From: Hyparrhenia diplandra
Lineage: Eukaryota > Streptophyta > Magnoliopsida > Poales > Poaceae
Reading direction: 5' to 3'
DNA length: 64,000 nucleotides
NCBI GenBank assembly: GCA_015847255.1
Contig: JADLZK010004597.1
Location: forward strand, 806,001 to 870,000
Shown piece by piece: positions 11,882-24,812 of this stretch. The translations under genes were made by a program, and so were the position numbers. Positions within the stretch are counted from its first letter, which is position 1; every line of letters starts with the position of its first letter. The notes beneath the pieces were generated by a model. That model saw only the letters and a list, made by a program, of their open reading frames with translations. It was not told the DNA's origin and did not search any database.

Positions 11882-13809
11882 TGTTTGGTTTTAGATAATT
11901 GATGACACTATGTTGCTAATGGTTTCTCTAAGTGGACTTGAGATAGGTTAGCAACATATGATGATGTGGAGGATGGTGGATAGGATGGTGATGGCCACAA
12001 GATCATAAGAACATGACCATGAGAGATGGACATGGTGATCAAGCTACAAAAGGAAAAAAGAAAGAAAAACAAAAGACCCTAGGAGATCAAGGCAAAGGTA
12101 TAACTTGATAGGGCTTTTGGTTTGATGATCAAGAAACTATAGAGAGTGTGATCACATTTAAGATACATAACCAACTATCAAGAGGGGAATTCTTGGCTAA
12201 TCCGAAGAGTGAAAGTGCCACTAGGTCTAATCATCTTGAGCATATGCATTAGGATTTAGTGCACTAACTCTAACCCTTGAAAAGGCTTTGCAAAATATGC
12301 TCGTGGACAAGAGGTACATGCTTGGTGGATAGCGGGTGACTGGATGCTGGTCTCGAGAGGTCTGGTCCCAATAAGCACTATGCAGTCAAAGATCTTTGCG
12401 AAGGGAGGGGCCTTATCTGATGTTTGGTGTGTCTAGTAATTGGTGATCGGACGCTGGTCTCGAGAGGCCCGGTCAAAATAAGCGTCATGCGGTCAAAGAT
12501 CTTTGCGAGGGAGGACGCAACACAATGTTTCAAGTGCGTCTGGTGTCGCACCGGACTCTGCTGATCCTAGCGGCCCGGGCGTGTTTGGTGCTAGGCGTGT
12601 GGTAGCGGACCTCTTCTTCAATGAGGACCGGACACTCGGGCAAGGTGGACCGGACTTTGGAAGTTCGGCATCCGGACAATTCCAGCAAGATCCCCACGAC
12701 CTCTTTTCTTGACCGGACACGTCAGGTGGGCGCGGACCGGATGCTTGCAAGGCGTTAGGTGCTCCCAACAACTACTTCAAGTAGTGGCGGGGCTCCTTCT
12801 GGCCGAATGCGTACCATGCTAAGGACCGGAGCGTCCGGCAATGGTCAAATTCCAGCAGCGGTGCGAGACTTGAATTGACCAAACGCGTCCTGTCAGGCTA
12901 ACCGGTCCGTTCGGTCAGTACGGTTTTGACCCTCAATGGCTATGTCAGTTTGGGCTTCTATATATAGAGGGTGATATTAAAACATCTCTTTGAGCTGAGC
13001 TAATCCTCCCCACTCATCTACTTGCATGCTTGCACATCCTAACTGAGATTGAGTAAGATTCAAGTGCATTTGCTTGAGAGCTTGCATCTAGTGGCACTTG
13101 TTCTTCATGTTCAATGCGGGGTTCTTGTTACTCTTGGGTGTTTGCCGACACCCTAGCAGCTTGGAGCAGCGAGGATCGTTGAGAGGAGGTTGGTGATTGT
13201 CTCTGTCTCCGATCGGTGGATTGTGAGGGGTTATTGAGCCTTCCCCGCCGGAGATTGCAATTGGCTACTCTAATACATTGCGCATGGCTTGTGTGATCCC
13301 CATCTTGTGTTGGTAGTGTGGCACCTCCAAGTGGATGAATGTCGACAACGGGGACTAGCTTGTCGGCAAGCAAGTGAACCTCGGAGGAAATATCATTGTG
13401 TCAATCTTGTCTTGGTATTCTTTGGATTCATGTTATGATTGATATCGTGATTGATATTGTGATTGATTGGTTCATTCCTCTACTCGACACCGGCGGTATA
13501 AAGTTTCATCACCTCTTTTGCATTTGTCTTGATATATATCTTGTGTTGCTTGTCTAGCTATATATTTGTTAGTTGATTAGTAAGTTGCTCTCTAGATATT
13601 TAGTGTGATCACCTAGGAGTAAATTAGTGACCTAGCTTGCTTGTGAATTAGAGACAATAGATATATTCAAATTGTGGACATAGGTGGCTTACATCCCTCG
13701 TAGAGCTCCGCTAAATTCGCTTCGCCATCTTATTGTCTAGCAAAGTTTGTTGTTGAAGAAATTTTATAGACTATTCACCCCACTCTAGCCATTTAGGACT
13801 TTTTTATCA
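11882..13809. mobile_element. LTR-like non-coding insertion in Copia relic A
   Basis: Splits copia reverse transcriptase homology: 13990-13810 on the minus strand reads DNILGEGGVPGLATRLLDD and 11880 downward resumes RT. It begins TGTTTGGTTTTAGATAATTG and ends near CTATTCACCCCACTCTAGCC...ATCA, the same class as 6190-8636. It contains two roughly 65-bp direct copies about 105 bp apart (12345-12410, 12450-12515; core CTGGTCTCGAGAGG). A clean 5-bp target duplication was not found, so the boundaries are approximate. Confidence 0.5.
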
Positions 13810-14099
13810 ACCACTTCAAAAGTCGATGGCTCCTCTGCGCTGACAAGGAGCAGATGCGGGTCATCTAGAAGCCGAGTGGCCAACCCAGGAACTCCCCCTT
13901 CGCCGAGGATGTTGTCCACCCATCTGAACTAGACCTCCTCGCCGTCGTGGAAAGCATCCACGTACTCGTCAATGTCGGTGGGTGGAGAAGCGAACTGTTG
14001 TCCCATGTCCTGCCATCACAGGGACTGTGGTGTAGGCAGGCTGGGTGTAGGTGATTGCACTGCTGCTGGTGGAGACTTGCTGTCCAGCAGCAGCAACCT

Positions 14100-14608
14100 G
14101 CTCTCCTACAGCAGCAACAGCAGCCTACGCTTCAGTAGCAGGTTGCGTTCTAGCTGTTGCTGCAGCAGCAAACTGCTCTCCGACAGCATCATCCTGCTCT
14201 CTATCTGCCCGCGTGCCTTGAACTTCTTGATCGCCTCTACCGCTTTGCTTTTGCTGGTCAGAAGCTGCAGGGTGCAGCCACATGAACTGGTTGTAGTCAT
14301 CTACCAGTAAAATGAAATACTTGCGGCTTCCATGTGTCACCAGCGTGATTGGGCCACAGAGGGTCACCGTGGACTACATCCACGGCCTCAGCCATACTTC
14401 GCCATCTCGAGGAATGGCAACCTCGTTTGCTTTCCAGCGCTAGGCAGTTGTCACATGGCTCGCCTGCGTGCTCGATGTTAGGCAGCCCCGGGACCATCTT
14501 CTCCAGCTTACTGAGGGCGTCAAAGCTGATATGGCCATAGTGAGCGTGCAACAACCACGACTCCTCCATGTGCCGTGCAGCCAAGTAGATGGGCTGCTCC
14601 ACCATCAA
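14100..14608 (-). pseudogene. Copia A GAG-pre-integrase and integrase remnant
   Basis: The minus-strand frame from 14608 reads ESWLLHAHYGHISFDALSKL, the GAG-pre-integrase motif, and CDNCLALESKR, part of the integrase zinc finger. Overlapping frames continue as FILLVDDYNQFMWL and AVEAIKKFKAR, the integrase core. Several frameshifts. Confidence 0.75.
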
Positions 14609-15128
14609 ATCGAGTAGGTACGGCTGGTTCCAGGACCTTGCTCCCAGTCCTTGATCAGCACCTCGCTGCCACGCTGGTCCAGCTAGCCAACGTTGATGAT
14701 ACTTGAACGCAGCTACAGGATGTAATACACATCCGTCAGCGCGCGGTGCTCACCATTTTGGCACCTGAAAATGATGGTGCCGCGCCCTTGGATCGCCACC
14801 CTTGAGCTGTCACCAAACTTCACCATGCGGTCACATTTACGTCGAGCTCGGAGAAGGCAGCCTTGGACCTGTCATGTGGTTGCTGGCGTCAGAGTCCAGG
14901 TACCACCGCTGCTCCTCCTCGCTGCCCACACGTTCAAGGTGGACTTGGGCGTGCGGCTCGTCGAGGTTGACAGCCTTCAGAGCCTTCCTGTGCCCCTGTT
15001 CTCAACCCCTTCTACCTCCAGCCAAAGGGTGTGTGCTGGTGAGCTTGTTGCTCACCTGTGTAGCGATTCTGTGGGCTAACATTCCCCGCTGCTATTTTTC
15101 TCCTCGCACCCACGGCCGCTGTTTATAG

Positions 15129-16310
15129 CCATCCCATGGAACACCTGAACTCCCTCAGTAAGGATTTCTCGTGGTTTCCAACGTCTTCGAAATAACGCTG
15201 ATACATTTCATGAAACGTTACTCTTCTTTCTCATCGTTTCATGCTAAACTCCAAATCTACCAATGTGACACTTCATTTAATGTGGATGAAACCTCCCCTA
15301 AAACCCCATGGAGACAGCCTTACAATCAGGACTGAGGTGCCGAACAGAAGTAATTTTCCCTATCCACTGTGAATTTTAGCAAACATAATTAAGAAATGGA
15401 AACAGCATCTAACTCTTATATCAGTTAGATGTGGTTCGGTGGTACTAGCTACTTGAGACATGAAAGAGCGCAAAGGACTCATGAAGGAATTGCATCTGAT
15501 CCTGAACCTCTGAAGATGAGCTAACGATGTCTCTGGTCTAGATAGAACCTATAAATATAAATATGCAAGCAGTGGTTCCCTACTACTAAAATTCAAACTT
15601 CTAGCTGATAAATGCTCCCAATATATTTTTGTCAATAAATTGTCTCCAATCCAGGAATTATGTAAGTATATATCGAACACGTATCCTACGTGTCCAATTT
15701 TAATGACTAACAAAGTTACCCAATATTATCGTTCGACCAAACAGACTTTCCCCAACCAAGAACCTCACGCAGATGCAAAAAGGCACTGCCAATTGTGCTT
15801 CTAAACTGCCCAAAGCAATAGACAACATCTTGAACTAAACTTGTATATCTTCGATGTAATTAAGGCAGGTATACACGAACGTGAACGGTTTCATTACTAT
15901 GAACATCGACATGTCATTAAAAATTATCGAAATAGGGAAGGCAGTTGAAGTTAACTGGATCTTTATTTGACCACGATATTGAAGGAAAAAGACTGTTCAT
16001 CGGATAAGACGTAAGAGCATAGACGATTTGGTCAACCGCCGAGCCGCATCAAATGCCATCAGGACTGAAGGCCATGGCAAGGAAACAAGAAGCTAGTATC
16101 AACTGGTACAAAACACAGGATGGGCAGACGAATCACCTGTGGGATGGAAGCACCACAGCTATCCACCAAGGGTAGGGTGGGACAACCGGCGTCGAACCTT
16201 GGATGGGGAACAACAGAGCCCCGACGGGCGTTGACCTTGGGAGCGGCGGAAAGCAGAGGCGAGCTTAAGAAGCCAGTGTGTTTACTATGGGCGATCTATG
16301 TTTGGTGAGC
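15129..16310. other. Gene-free stretch
   Basis: No coding sequence or RNA gene recognised. About 15160-15325 resembles a small MITE (ends near GGATTTCTCGTGGTTTCCAACG and CCCCATGGAGACAGCC), loosely similar to the segment starting at 5530, but the termini are unproven. 15360-16310 shows nothing identifiable. Confidence 0.3.
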
Positions 16311-16489
16311 TCACAGCTCAGGACGAGATCCGTTTTCTGGTTGGTGTGGTTGGTGTGCTTGTTGGCATCTTTGTATGTGGGCTCTCGCAGTACCAGGGCC
16401 CATCACTCACGTTTCTGTACATTTTGATCATCAAACTTTTCTCTTTTACAGCACTTTCTCCCGCAGTTATTTCTCATTTATATCTCACT

Positions 16490-17110
16490 TTATATCAACT
16501 ACCATTAATAGGACCCACTTGTAATTTTATCTAAATATATTCGTGTGAGATCTAAATTTTAAGCATTTATTGAAACAGCGTTTAATGGTGTAATCAAAAT
16601 TTAATTTGATGTTTTAGTTTGCGAGTTATGACTTTTTTAGTTAGACTTTTTTTAGTTAGTATCACGGTGGGGTCCGCCGTTGACGCTCTCCTCCCTCTCT
16701 TTTTCTGCTGCGCGCGTCATGGGGCCCTGCTCGTGCAAAGGCACGACAAAGCCCTAGACTTCCAGCAATCATGGTCGTGGCGTATTGTTTACAGCACCCC
16801 ATTGTAGGCCTTTTTACGCCTGTAAATGCCAACGTGGCCCAACATGGTTGGTACCGTTGCTTTTAGGGTGTGCGTTGCTTCTGTATACATCCCGTCACAG
16901 TCAAGACATTCTCTCCTTTACGATCTTTCTCTCCCGTCTTCATCACTCTTTTTATATCTCTACTTCGCCTACTTATAATTTTATCTAAATATATTCATGT
17001 GAGATCTAGTTTTTAAGAATTAATTGAAACAAATTTAATGATGTAATCGAGATTTATTTTGGTCTTTTAGTTTGCGAGTTATAACATTTTTAGTTTCTTA
17101 AAACTAATGG
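16490..17110. repeat. Direct duplication of a roughly 130-bp segment
   Basis: 16508-16645 and about 16970-17097 are two diverged copies sharing AATTTTATCTAAATATATTC, GTGAGATCTA and TTTTAGTTTGCGAGTTAT in the same order. The DNA between them is a mixed-composition spacer. Probably arms or internal repeats of an unrecognised element. Confidence 0.6.
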
Positions 17111-17518
17111 GACTACTCTTGATTCTCTCACCTCCCTCCTACTTCTCTCAGGCGCGTGCGAGGTAGGGCCCGTAGGAGCAACATAGCGAAGCAACGCTAT
17201 TGTGCCACAGTTAGCGTGGGAGCCGGCGCATACCGAAGCCACATAGGCGGTAGCGCACACCGGTGCAGCAATTTTTGCTATAAAAATCTTCTCTATCGCT
17301 TTACCGTCGCTTTACAGTCTGCCCAGTGCAGACAGTCTTATAGGTGGATGCTTGGTAGTAAGATTCCTTTTCCTAGCCCGCTCGTATAATATTTAGGTTT
17401 TAACTCCTAAAAAAAAAAAATAGTGAGGCTTTAACTATTAATACATGACCCACTTGCTCATAAAGTTTTTAGGTTCTCTCACAACATTCTTAGGTTCTTT
17501 TGAGCCGGCTATAAGTTT

Positions 17519-18059
17519 AGAGCACTTCCAATGCTAAACTATGTGTAGTTTCTATACCAGCTTAGACTTTGGGGTGTTTAGTTGGTGAAATATTTTAGGG
17601 TTTAGCTACTTTGCAACACTTTTGTTTGTATTTGGTAATTATTGTTCCACCATAGGCTAACTATAGCTCAAAAGATTAGTCTCACATTCTGATTAATTAT
17701 TTTTATGTACTTATATTTAATGCTCCATGTATGTGTTAAGAGATTCGATGTGACGGGTATTGTAGCAATTTATGGGTTCACTTTTCATGGACTAAAATGA
17801 GCCTCTATATATAAAAACATGGTCCCAATAGATAATTTCTACAAAATAATTTTTATCCAATCACATGTATTCTCTCCGTTCTCTACCAATCACATCCTTT
17901 TATGTTTTGGTTTTTGTGTAGACATGGTTTCCAACTTTGATCCGATTTCTACATTTTTTTGCTTTCTCTTTTTAATAAATAGATTGCCACATCGGCAAAA
18001 GGATTAGGTGGGTTCATAGAAATTACGATGGTTTTTACGCATTAGGATTTAGGAGTGCT
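17519..18059. mobile_element. MITE with a second MITE nested inside
   Basis: The left end GAGCACTTCCAATGC and the right end (reverse complement) GAGCACTCCTAAATCC give short terminal inverted repeats. Within it, about 17568-17785 has signatures of a very common grass MITE: GGGTGTTTAGTTGGTG, TTTGTATTTGGTAATTATTG, GGCTAACTATAGCTCAAAAG and AAGAGATTCGATGTGA. The Copia B insertion begins six bases downstream. Confidence 0.55.
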
Positions 18060-18065
18060 CCTACA

Positions 18066-18321
18066 TGTAATAAAACACGTCGTTGACGATGGATCGCTCT
18101 CTCACTCTCAATAATAATGCAAAACACGGATGTAAACACAAAGAGAACAATTGTGGGACTATTCTTTATTCTTTGAATATTGATTAATTACAATGGAGGA
18201 TCTCCCACGTATATATAGTCGAATAAGTCCTAGAGTTTGGAAATCGCCCACAAGACAAACGGACTAGGATTAGGATTCGCCACCTCCTCTTTCTATATTC
18301 AAGTCCATATGTTTTACAACA
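18066..18321 (-). repeat. Copia B 3' LTR
   Basis: On the minus strand it begins TGTTGTAAAACATATGG and ends ACGTGTTTTATTACA. A TATA-like CTATATATACG lies on the minus strand near 18212-18222. By eye it differs from the partner LTR by about three substitutions and five small indels. Confidence 0.93.
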
Positions 18322-18578
18322 CTCCCCCTTGGGCGATTACCACGATACTATGCCTCGTTTAAAAACTCCATCCGAAAAACCCAGTGGGAAAAAAAAACGG
18401 TTTATGGAGAAAAAGTACATATATACCGTTCTTGTTAATTGCACATAAATTGCCTCATTAAAAACCTTTATGAGAAACTTCGGGAAAACTCATAACAGGG
18501 AAAAGAGTACAATAAAATTTGTTGAATGTTCTTCTAGAATAGTCATTGTGTATGTCTACCGGACACAATAATCGAGGT

Positions 18579-21500
18579 TTATTCAATCAAGGAGTTCTCC
18601 CACGACTCTTGTATTTCTCGTAGTCTCCTCATGCCAAGCCCACGTATACATTTTTCAAAAATTGGTGGAGCTAAAACCTTTGTGAATACATCCGCAAGAT
18701 TATCACAAGATTTAACTCGAGTTACCATAATTTCTCCATTCTTTTGCATTTCATGCGTATAGAAGAATTTAGGTAAAATATGCTTTGTGGTATTTGATTT
18801 AATATAACCTGATTGAACTTGTGCAATACAAGATGAATTATCTTCATAGATAATAGTAGGGGTAGGCGTATTATTAATTCCACATGCATTACGTACATGT
18901 TGATGAACACGCCTAAGCCAAATGCTTTCTTTGGTCAGCTTCATATAATGCAATCAATTGAGTGGTTAGTGGATGTCGCTACCAAAGTTTGCTTAGATGA
19001 TTTCCGGGAGATAGTCGTTCCACCACTAAGAAATACATACCCGATGCGTGATAATCCATTATAGGGATCGGATAAATAGCCTTGCATCCGTATACCCAAT
19101 TATGCTAAGATCTTGTTTCTTAGGAAATATAATCCAAGATCAATAGTACCTCGTAGATACCTAAGAATTCTTTTATACCCAGTCAATGCCTTTTGGTTGG
19201 TCCGAAATTTGAACCTTGCTAATAAGTTAACAAACAAATGCAATATCGGGCCTTGTACCATTTGCAAGGTACATTAACGCACCAATGGCACTTAAATAGG
19301 GATATCCAGATCCTAATATTTCTTCCCCTTTTTTCTTTGGGTCTAAAAGGATCTTTCTCTACGTCAAGGGATCTCCCATCATGGGTGTACGTTCGGGATG
19401 TGCATTTTCATGATGGAATTTTTCTAATACCTTCTTGGTATATGCATCGATGCATTAAAATCCCTTCGTGGGTATGCTCAAGCCGCAAGCCTAAGCAAAA
19501 TTTAGTTTTACCCAAATCTTTCATTTCAAATTCAGATTTTAGATAAGTACTTGCTTCTTCAATGTCTTTTGTAGTTCCAATGGCGTTCGGGTCATCTACA
19601 TAGACCGCTATTATACAAAAACCTTTCTCAGTTTTCGGATGAATACACGAGGGACAATCTTCATTCTTCAGGAATCCCTTCTTTTCAAGAAAATCGCTAA
19701 GACGATTATACCACATTCTTAGGATTGTTTTAAGCCATAAAGTGATCGTTGCAATTTTATACTATACATGTTACGCTTTTTACGGTTTAGGGGACGGTAA
19801 TTTCTTGAGGACTTTCATATATATTTCAAGCATCCAATGACCCATATAAATATGCGATCCACGACATCCATTAATTTCATCCGCAAGTTCATACTTGCCG
19901 CCATTGATATCAAGTACGGAATGTGATTCCATCCATTACGAGGAGAATAAGTCTCATCGAAATCGATGGGTCTCTGCGTAAACCCTTGTGCTACTAGTCT
20001 CGCTTTGTATCTTACCACCTCATTATTTTCGTTTCTCTTCCGAGCGAAAACCCATTTGTGTCCTACGGGGAATATACCTTCGGGGTTTGGCCTCTGAGGA
20101 CCAAATACTTTTCTTTATTTAGCGAGAGTAATTCAGCTACCTGCGATTGCTTCTTTCCACTTAGGCCAATCAGAACGCTTCTTGCATTCTATCATTGTTT
20201 TTGGCTCAGGATCTAGATCAATTTTAGCAATCTTCTCAGCAAAATATATGTCGACATTAGTAGTCTTTCTATCATATACTTCTCTGTTTCAACATAATTT
20301 GTTGAATGCTCTAATATTCTTTCACATTCATCCCGATTAACCGGTATATTTAAATCGGGAATTTTCGGTTCCCCATCGTGAGTTTTTTTCTATGTGCACA
20401 TTCTCACCGGGTTGTTTATCTTCAAGATACGTCCTTTGCGGGTGTACCTTCACTTTTATTATTCTTATTTTTCTTGCCCGAGTCTTAAGCCTCTTAGGAC
20501 GTCTCCATGGTGCTATAGGCGAGTAGATGCACCTTTTTTTCTTTATTAGTATTTCTACTTTGTCTCCCCCTCTTCAAGGTATGAGGAGTCGGTGTAGATT
20601 TTACTTGGAATTCCAATTCATCCACTTCATGTGGTATTTCTATTCTTTTCAGGTGCGTTTCTTTGCAGGTATGTGAGATTTCATAATCCCTTTAGTATTA
20701 GTGAAGGCTTCAGGGCGACTCGTTTGCAATTCTTTGCAAATCTATTATATTTTGAACTTCAAGTTCATTTTCTTTAGTGCGAGGGTCCATTCAAGAACCG
20801 GTGCTTTCCCATGTTATTTTCGGCATTCGTCCCTAGCGAGGTACTTTCCTCCCCCCCTAATGCTTGGGGAAATGATCTTCATTAAAAATACTATCGGTGA
20901 ACCGAGCCGTATGCAAATCTTCGTTAATGGCTCTAAATATTTTATTATTGATGGGCTTTCAAATCCTACGTAGATTCGGACTTCTGTTGAGGCCCCATCA
21001 TTTGTTATTTGAGGTGGTGGTATAGGAATGTATACCGCACATCCAAATTTACGCAGATGGGAAATATTTGGTTTCATTTTTCGCACTAATTGTATCGGTG
21101 ATACATCATGATATGCAGATGGTCTAAGTTGTATTAATCTTTTTGCATGCAAAGACAAAGATGCCCCCAACAAGTGGATGGTAGCTGGCTATTTTGTATC
21201 AATGGTCTCGCAATTAACTTGATCCTCTTAATTAATGATTACGCTGCACCATTCTGTGTATGCACGTGCGACGCGAGTGCTCAACTTTAATTCCCAAAGC
21301 CATACAATAATCATTGAATACCTTCGAGGTAAATTCTCCAAAGATTATCCATTCTTATGGATTTAATTCTTGAATCACGGAAAATTGGCTCGTAATTGAA
21401 TTATTTGGGATATTAACCGTGCAAAAGCATGATTTCTAGTAGAGAGAAGACATACATTGCTCCACTTCGTGGAAGCATCTATTAACACCATGAAGTACCG

Positions 21501-21764
21501 AAATGACCCCGATAGGGGACTAATCGGACCACAAATATCGCCTCTGAATTCTTTCCGGGGAACGAAGGTGATTCATCTCTCACTTTTAAAACAGAGGGTC
21601 GAAGTTATCAATTTCCCTTTGGCGCATGCAACGCACACAAAATCTTCATGATTAGGGAAATCATTTTTCTTCAAATTATGACCATTTGAATTATTAGTAA
21701 TTCTTTTTATCATACTTAGACCGGGATGTCCCAAACGATCATGCCATATTCTCGTATGACTCAT
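18579..21764 (-). pseudogene. Copia B pol region (GAG-pre-integrase, integrase, RT, RNase H), frameshifted
   Basis: 21764-21573: TRIWHDRLGHPGLSMIKRI, the GAG-pre-integrase motif, then CVACAKGK. 21173-20814: integrase C-terminal part with HLRKFGCAVYIPIPPP and GFESPSIIKYLEP. 20018-19815: RT start VRYKARLVAQGFTQRP, IDFDETYSP. 19716-19408: RT core with the catalytic AVYVDD at about 19591-19602 and FEMKDLGKTKFCLGL. 18953-18579: RNase H with IYEDNSSCIAQ, KHILPKFFYTHEMQKNGEI and DNLADVFTKVL. The pieces are in one order but different frames, so no full polyprotein can be made as the sequence stands. Confidence 0.88.
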
Positions 21765-22476
21765 TATTTCTTAAGATCGTTTGCATTGTAACATGTTTTT
21801 GAGTTGGCTTAATATATGTGTAGTACAATGATCGGCGCATGGAAGGGAAAATTTCGACAATCTTCTTGTTGTCCCCATTGACTTAGTCATGATTAGGCGT
21901 TCTTCGCCTTCATCATCATTTGTTTCTAAATGAAAATTGTTTGCACGTATATCCTTAAATGAAAGCAACGTTCTAGTTGATTCGAGGATAAAGTAATGCT
22001 TCTTGGATTACTAGTTCTCGATCCATTAGGGAGAATTATAGTGGCTCTTCCAATGCCAACTATATGTGTATCACTTCAATTGATAGTAGTAATATTTTCA
22101 TCATTCTTTCTAATAGTGCGAAAATATCTTGTATCCCTAAGGATTGTATCGGTTGTGCAACTATCAATTAAACATAATTCCTCTTCCAAAGCCATTTGTA
22201 CTCCACGGGTTCTATAATAAAGCAATATTATTTACTCAAAGGTAAGAAAAATAAGCCTTAAAATAGAACAATAATAAAACTAAGAATATATTTAATATAT
22301 TATACCGATCTGCAAGACTCATTACATTAGGCTCTACGTGAGCCGACTCCAAACCACAAATTCATGCAAGAATTTAAAATACTTAATGTATACTATTATT
22401 TATTACTATACTACGGGATAGCTAAGTAAGAACTCAAATAGAGTCTCCGTGCACATCTTCCACTTCTTCACGAACA

Positions 22477-23560
22477 TCATCGGTTTTCCATGTCCATGCG
22501 CATGCCTTCAAGGTTTTTCATAATGACATCCCGGCTATCATTGGACGTGATGTCCGCGGTACATCTTCGGTCTTCTCGGGAGCTTGAATTTCTTCTTTTT
22601 CTTGGTTGAAGATTCTTGCTCTTTGTCCTTGGACTTGGAACATTCACCAATCTCCATCTTCTTGGTAGAGACAAAGTGAGCTTCATGCTGATTTTTCTTG
22701 AGCTGAGCCTTCAAATCTTGATAGAGCTTCACTATATGCTTAGGAGTGCGACAAATTCTAGACCAATGGCCTTTCATCCCGCACTTATAGCATTCTTGGT
22801 CCCGCTTGCCATATTCTCCCCCCGGTGGAGTCTTCTTTGACTTCCGGTGTTCCTTCTTCTTGAAGTTATGAACCTTACGGTTCTTTCCCTTCCATGGTGC
22901 CTTCGTGGCCCCTTACCTTTTCTTTCATTCTTACGGGATGAGGAAACAAAGATTCGCTTCAGGGCTTACTTAAGGCCGCCCAGGGACGAGTTAGATGATT
23001 ACGCATCAACTCTTCATCTTCACCTTGGTCTTCTTTGTAAAAAGCATTACTAAGGTCAATGTACTTCTTGTACTTTTCTTTCTTATCTTGGCGACTTAAG
23101 TGGGTGAATTTAGGGTGGAAGGTTGTGAGGGTTTTTTCTATGAGATGCGCTTCGGTCGGATTAGTGCCACATAGCTTCATGCGTGTGACAATCCCATAGA
23201 GCTTGGCATTGTAATCCTCAACGATCTTGTAGTCTTGGTAGCGAAGATTACGCCATTCGCGTTTCACAGTGGTGGAGAATTACAGTCTCCATCTTTTCAA
23301 AGCGTTCATGCAACGCATTCCACAAGACTTTAGGATCACGTTCGGTCATATACTCATTCTTCGGAGATGAGCTTATATGATGCGAGAAAGTGTAGAGCTT
23401 GGCGCTCTTTCAAAGACTTGTTGCATTCTTGTCATTGGTGGGTTTGATAGCATGCAAAAGATTCTTCCCATCCAAGACAATCTCGGCATCTAAAGACCAA
23501 GATAGATAGTTCCGCCATTCGGGGCAAGCTCGGTGATCTCTCTCTCTTCACGAGGTCGGA
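22477..23560 (-). pseudogene. Copia B gag (UBN2-like, CCHC zinc knuckle), frameshifted
   Basis: 23267-22959 reads REWRNLRYQDYKIVEDYNAK and TRMKLCGTNPTEAHLIEKTL, a UBN2-type copia gag. The frame from about 22790 downward holds the CCHC knuckle CYKCGMKGHWSRIC, followed by a Lys-rich tail. The start is put near 23560 on the minus strand, where related sequence begins, but no unbroken start codon frame is visible. Confidence 0.8.
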
Positions 23561-24061
23561 CATGGCTACATGATATAAAATAATGTGCATATAAGTCTCT
23601 TGCTAGTAAACATATATAGTATACAAAAAAGTAACGTGGATGGAAAAATTCTTAGTAATATAATTATAGCATCTTCCGGTATTAATGGTTCACAATTTTC
23701 AGAATTATTCACCAATTAAAATATGCTATAAAAAAAATTGACATATGAGTCTCGAGGGGGATTCAAAAAGAGAACTCACATATATATTGAATCGCTACTA
23801 AACATGTCATGGTAAGACAAAACAATGCAAAATAAAGCAAGAAGATGGCCTTGATTGCAGGTTTTGTGGCCGACTTTGCTGTGTGCAAAAATTGCCGAAG
23901 TAAACACCTCGTAACTAGATCACTGGACAATGCGCCCGATTAAAACCATCTTTGTTTCATAACCTAGCTGCTTTTCGTAACCTTTCCCTTTCCTCTATCT
24001 ATCCGGCGGCGCGGCTCTAGGAAAGTCCGCGGCAACTCAGTTTGTGCGTTCGAGGCAACAA

Positions 24062-24200
24062 GCGGCGGTGGAGGCCGTGACCGGCGTGCGTTGAGCAGCG
24101 GCGGTGGAAGGCTGTGACCGGCGTGCGTTCAGGCAGCGGCGGTGGAGGCCGTGGACCGGCGTGCGTTCAGCGGCGGTGGTGGTGGTGGCGTATGCGTTCA
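24062..24200. repeat. GC-rich tandem repeat in the Copia B leader
   Basis: Four units of 31-38 bp begin with GCGGCGGTGG at 24062, 24098, 24136 and 24170. The first three continue with an AGGCCGTGACCGGCGTGCGTT-like body, and the fourth is diverged. It sits between the 5' LTR (right) and gag of Copia B and is strongly GC-rich within an AT-rich element. Confidence 0.8.
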
Positions 24201-24812
24201 GCGGCGCGACGCGGCGTTTCAGCTATGGTGGCGCGAGCAAAGCGAAAGCAGTCACGGCGTACACAAGAAATATTTGCCCGATTTAATTCTATAAAGGTGA
24301 GTAGGGCTGCTATTATAATAGATCTAGATTCCTTTCATCAATTGGTCTTCCAGAATGTTTGATTCGGGTTTTAAATTCGATTTAATCAGTCTTCGTGCTG
24401 ATCAATAAAGTGTTCATCGGACTTCATGTCAATGATTTGTACCCTATTGGATCTATTGAAAATTGCCCTTCTACTGTGTTTACGAGGATTTCTTGCAAAG
24501 CTAGTAGATTAGAAAGCAATCGATCTAATCTAGAAGAAATTCTTGTGTACCTTAGGTTCTTGAGTTTCAGGGGAATCGAAGACTGTCACTAGGACAGGTC
24601 GGCTAGGCCGTGGGACCTGCCGGCGTGGTGAAGATTCGATGCAGATGCGTTCGCCAACAACGTCGATGTTCCCGGCGTCGTCGAAGTGGACCGGTTGCAG
24701 CCTGCGTAGATGTAGTTTGGAGGCTTGCTTCAACTTCGTAGATGTACGGTTGCAGACTTGTGTTCCCGGCGACTTCGGCGATGTTGAAGTAGAGGCAGTC
24801 GTGCTGATAACG

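Larger units (their letters stand above)
8637..15128 (-). mobile_element. Copia retrotransposon relic A, minus strand, with two nested insertions
   Basis: Fragments in minus-strand order give a Ty1/copia polyprotein: GAG-pre-integrase and integrase (about 14608-14100), reverse transcriptase (about 13990-13810 and 11880-11065), RNase H (about 9454-9040), then an LTR. Continuity is broken by the CACTA at 9455-11061 and an LTR-like block at 11882-13809. The frames are full of stops and shifts, so it is an old inactive copy. The right end is put at about 15128, where copia-like sequence stops. No matching 5' LTR was seen, so the element is truncated. Confidence 0.75.
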
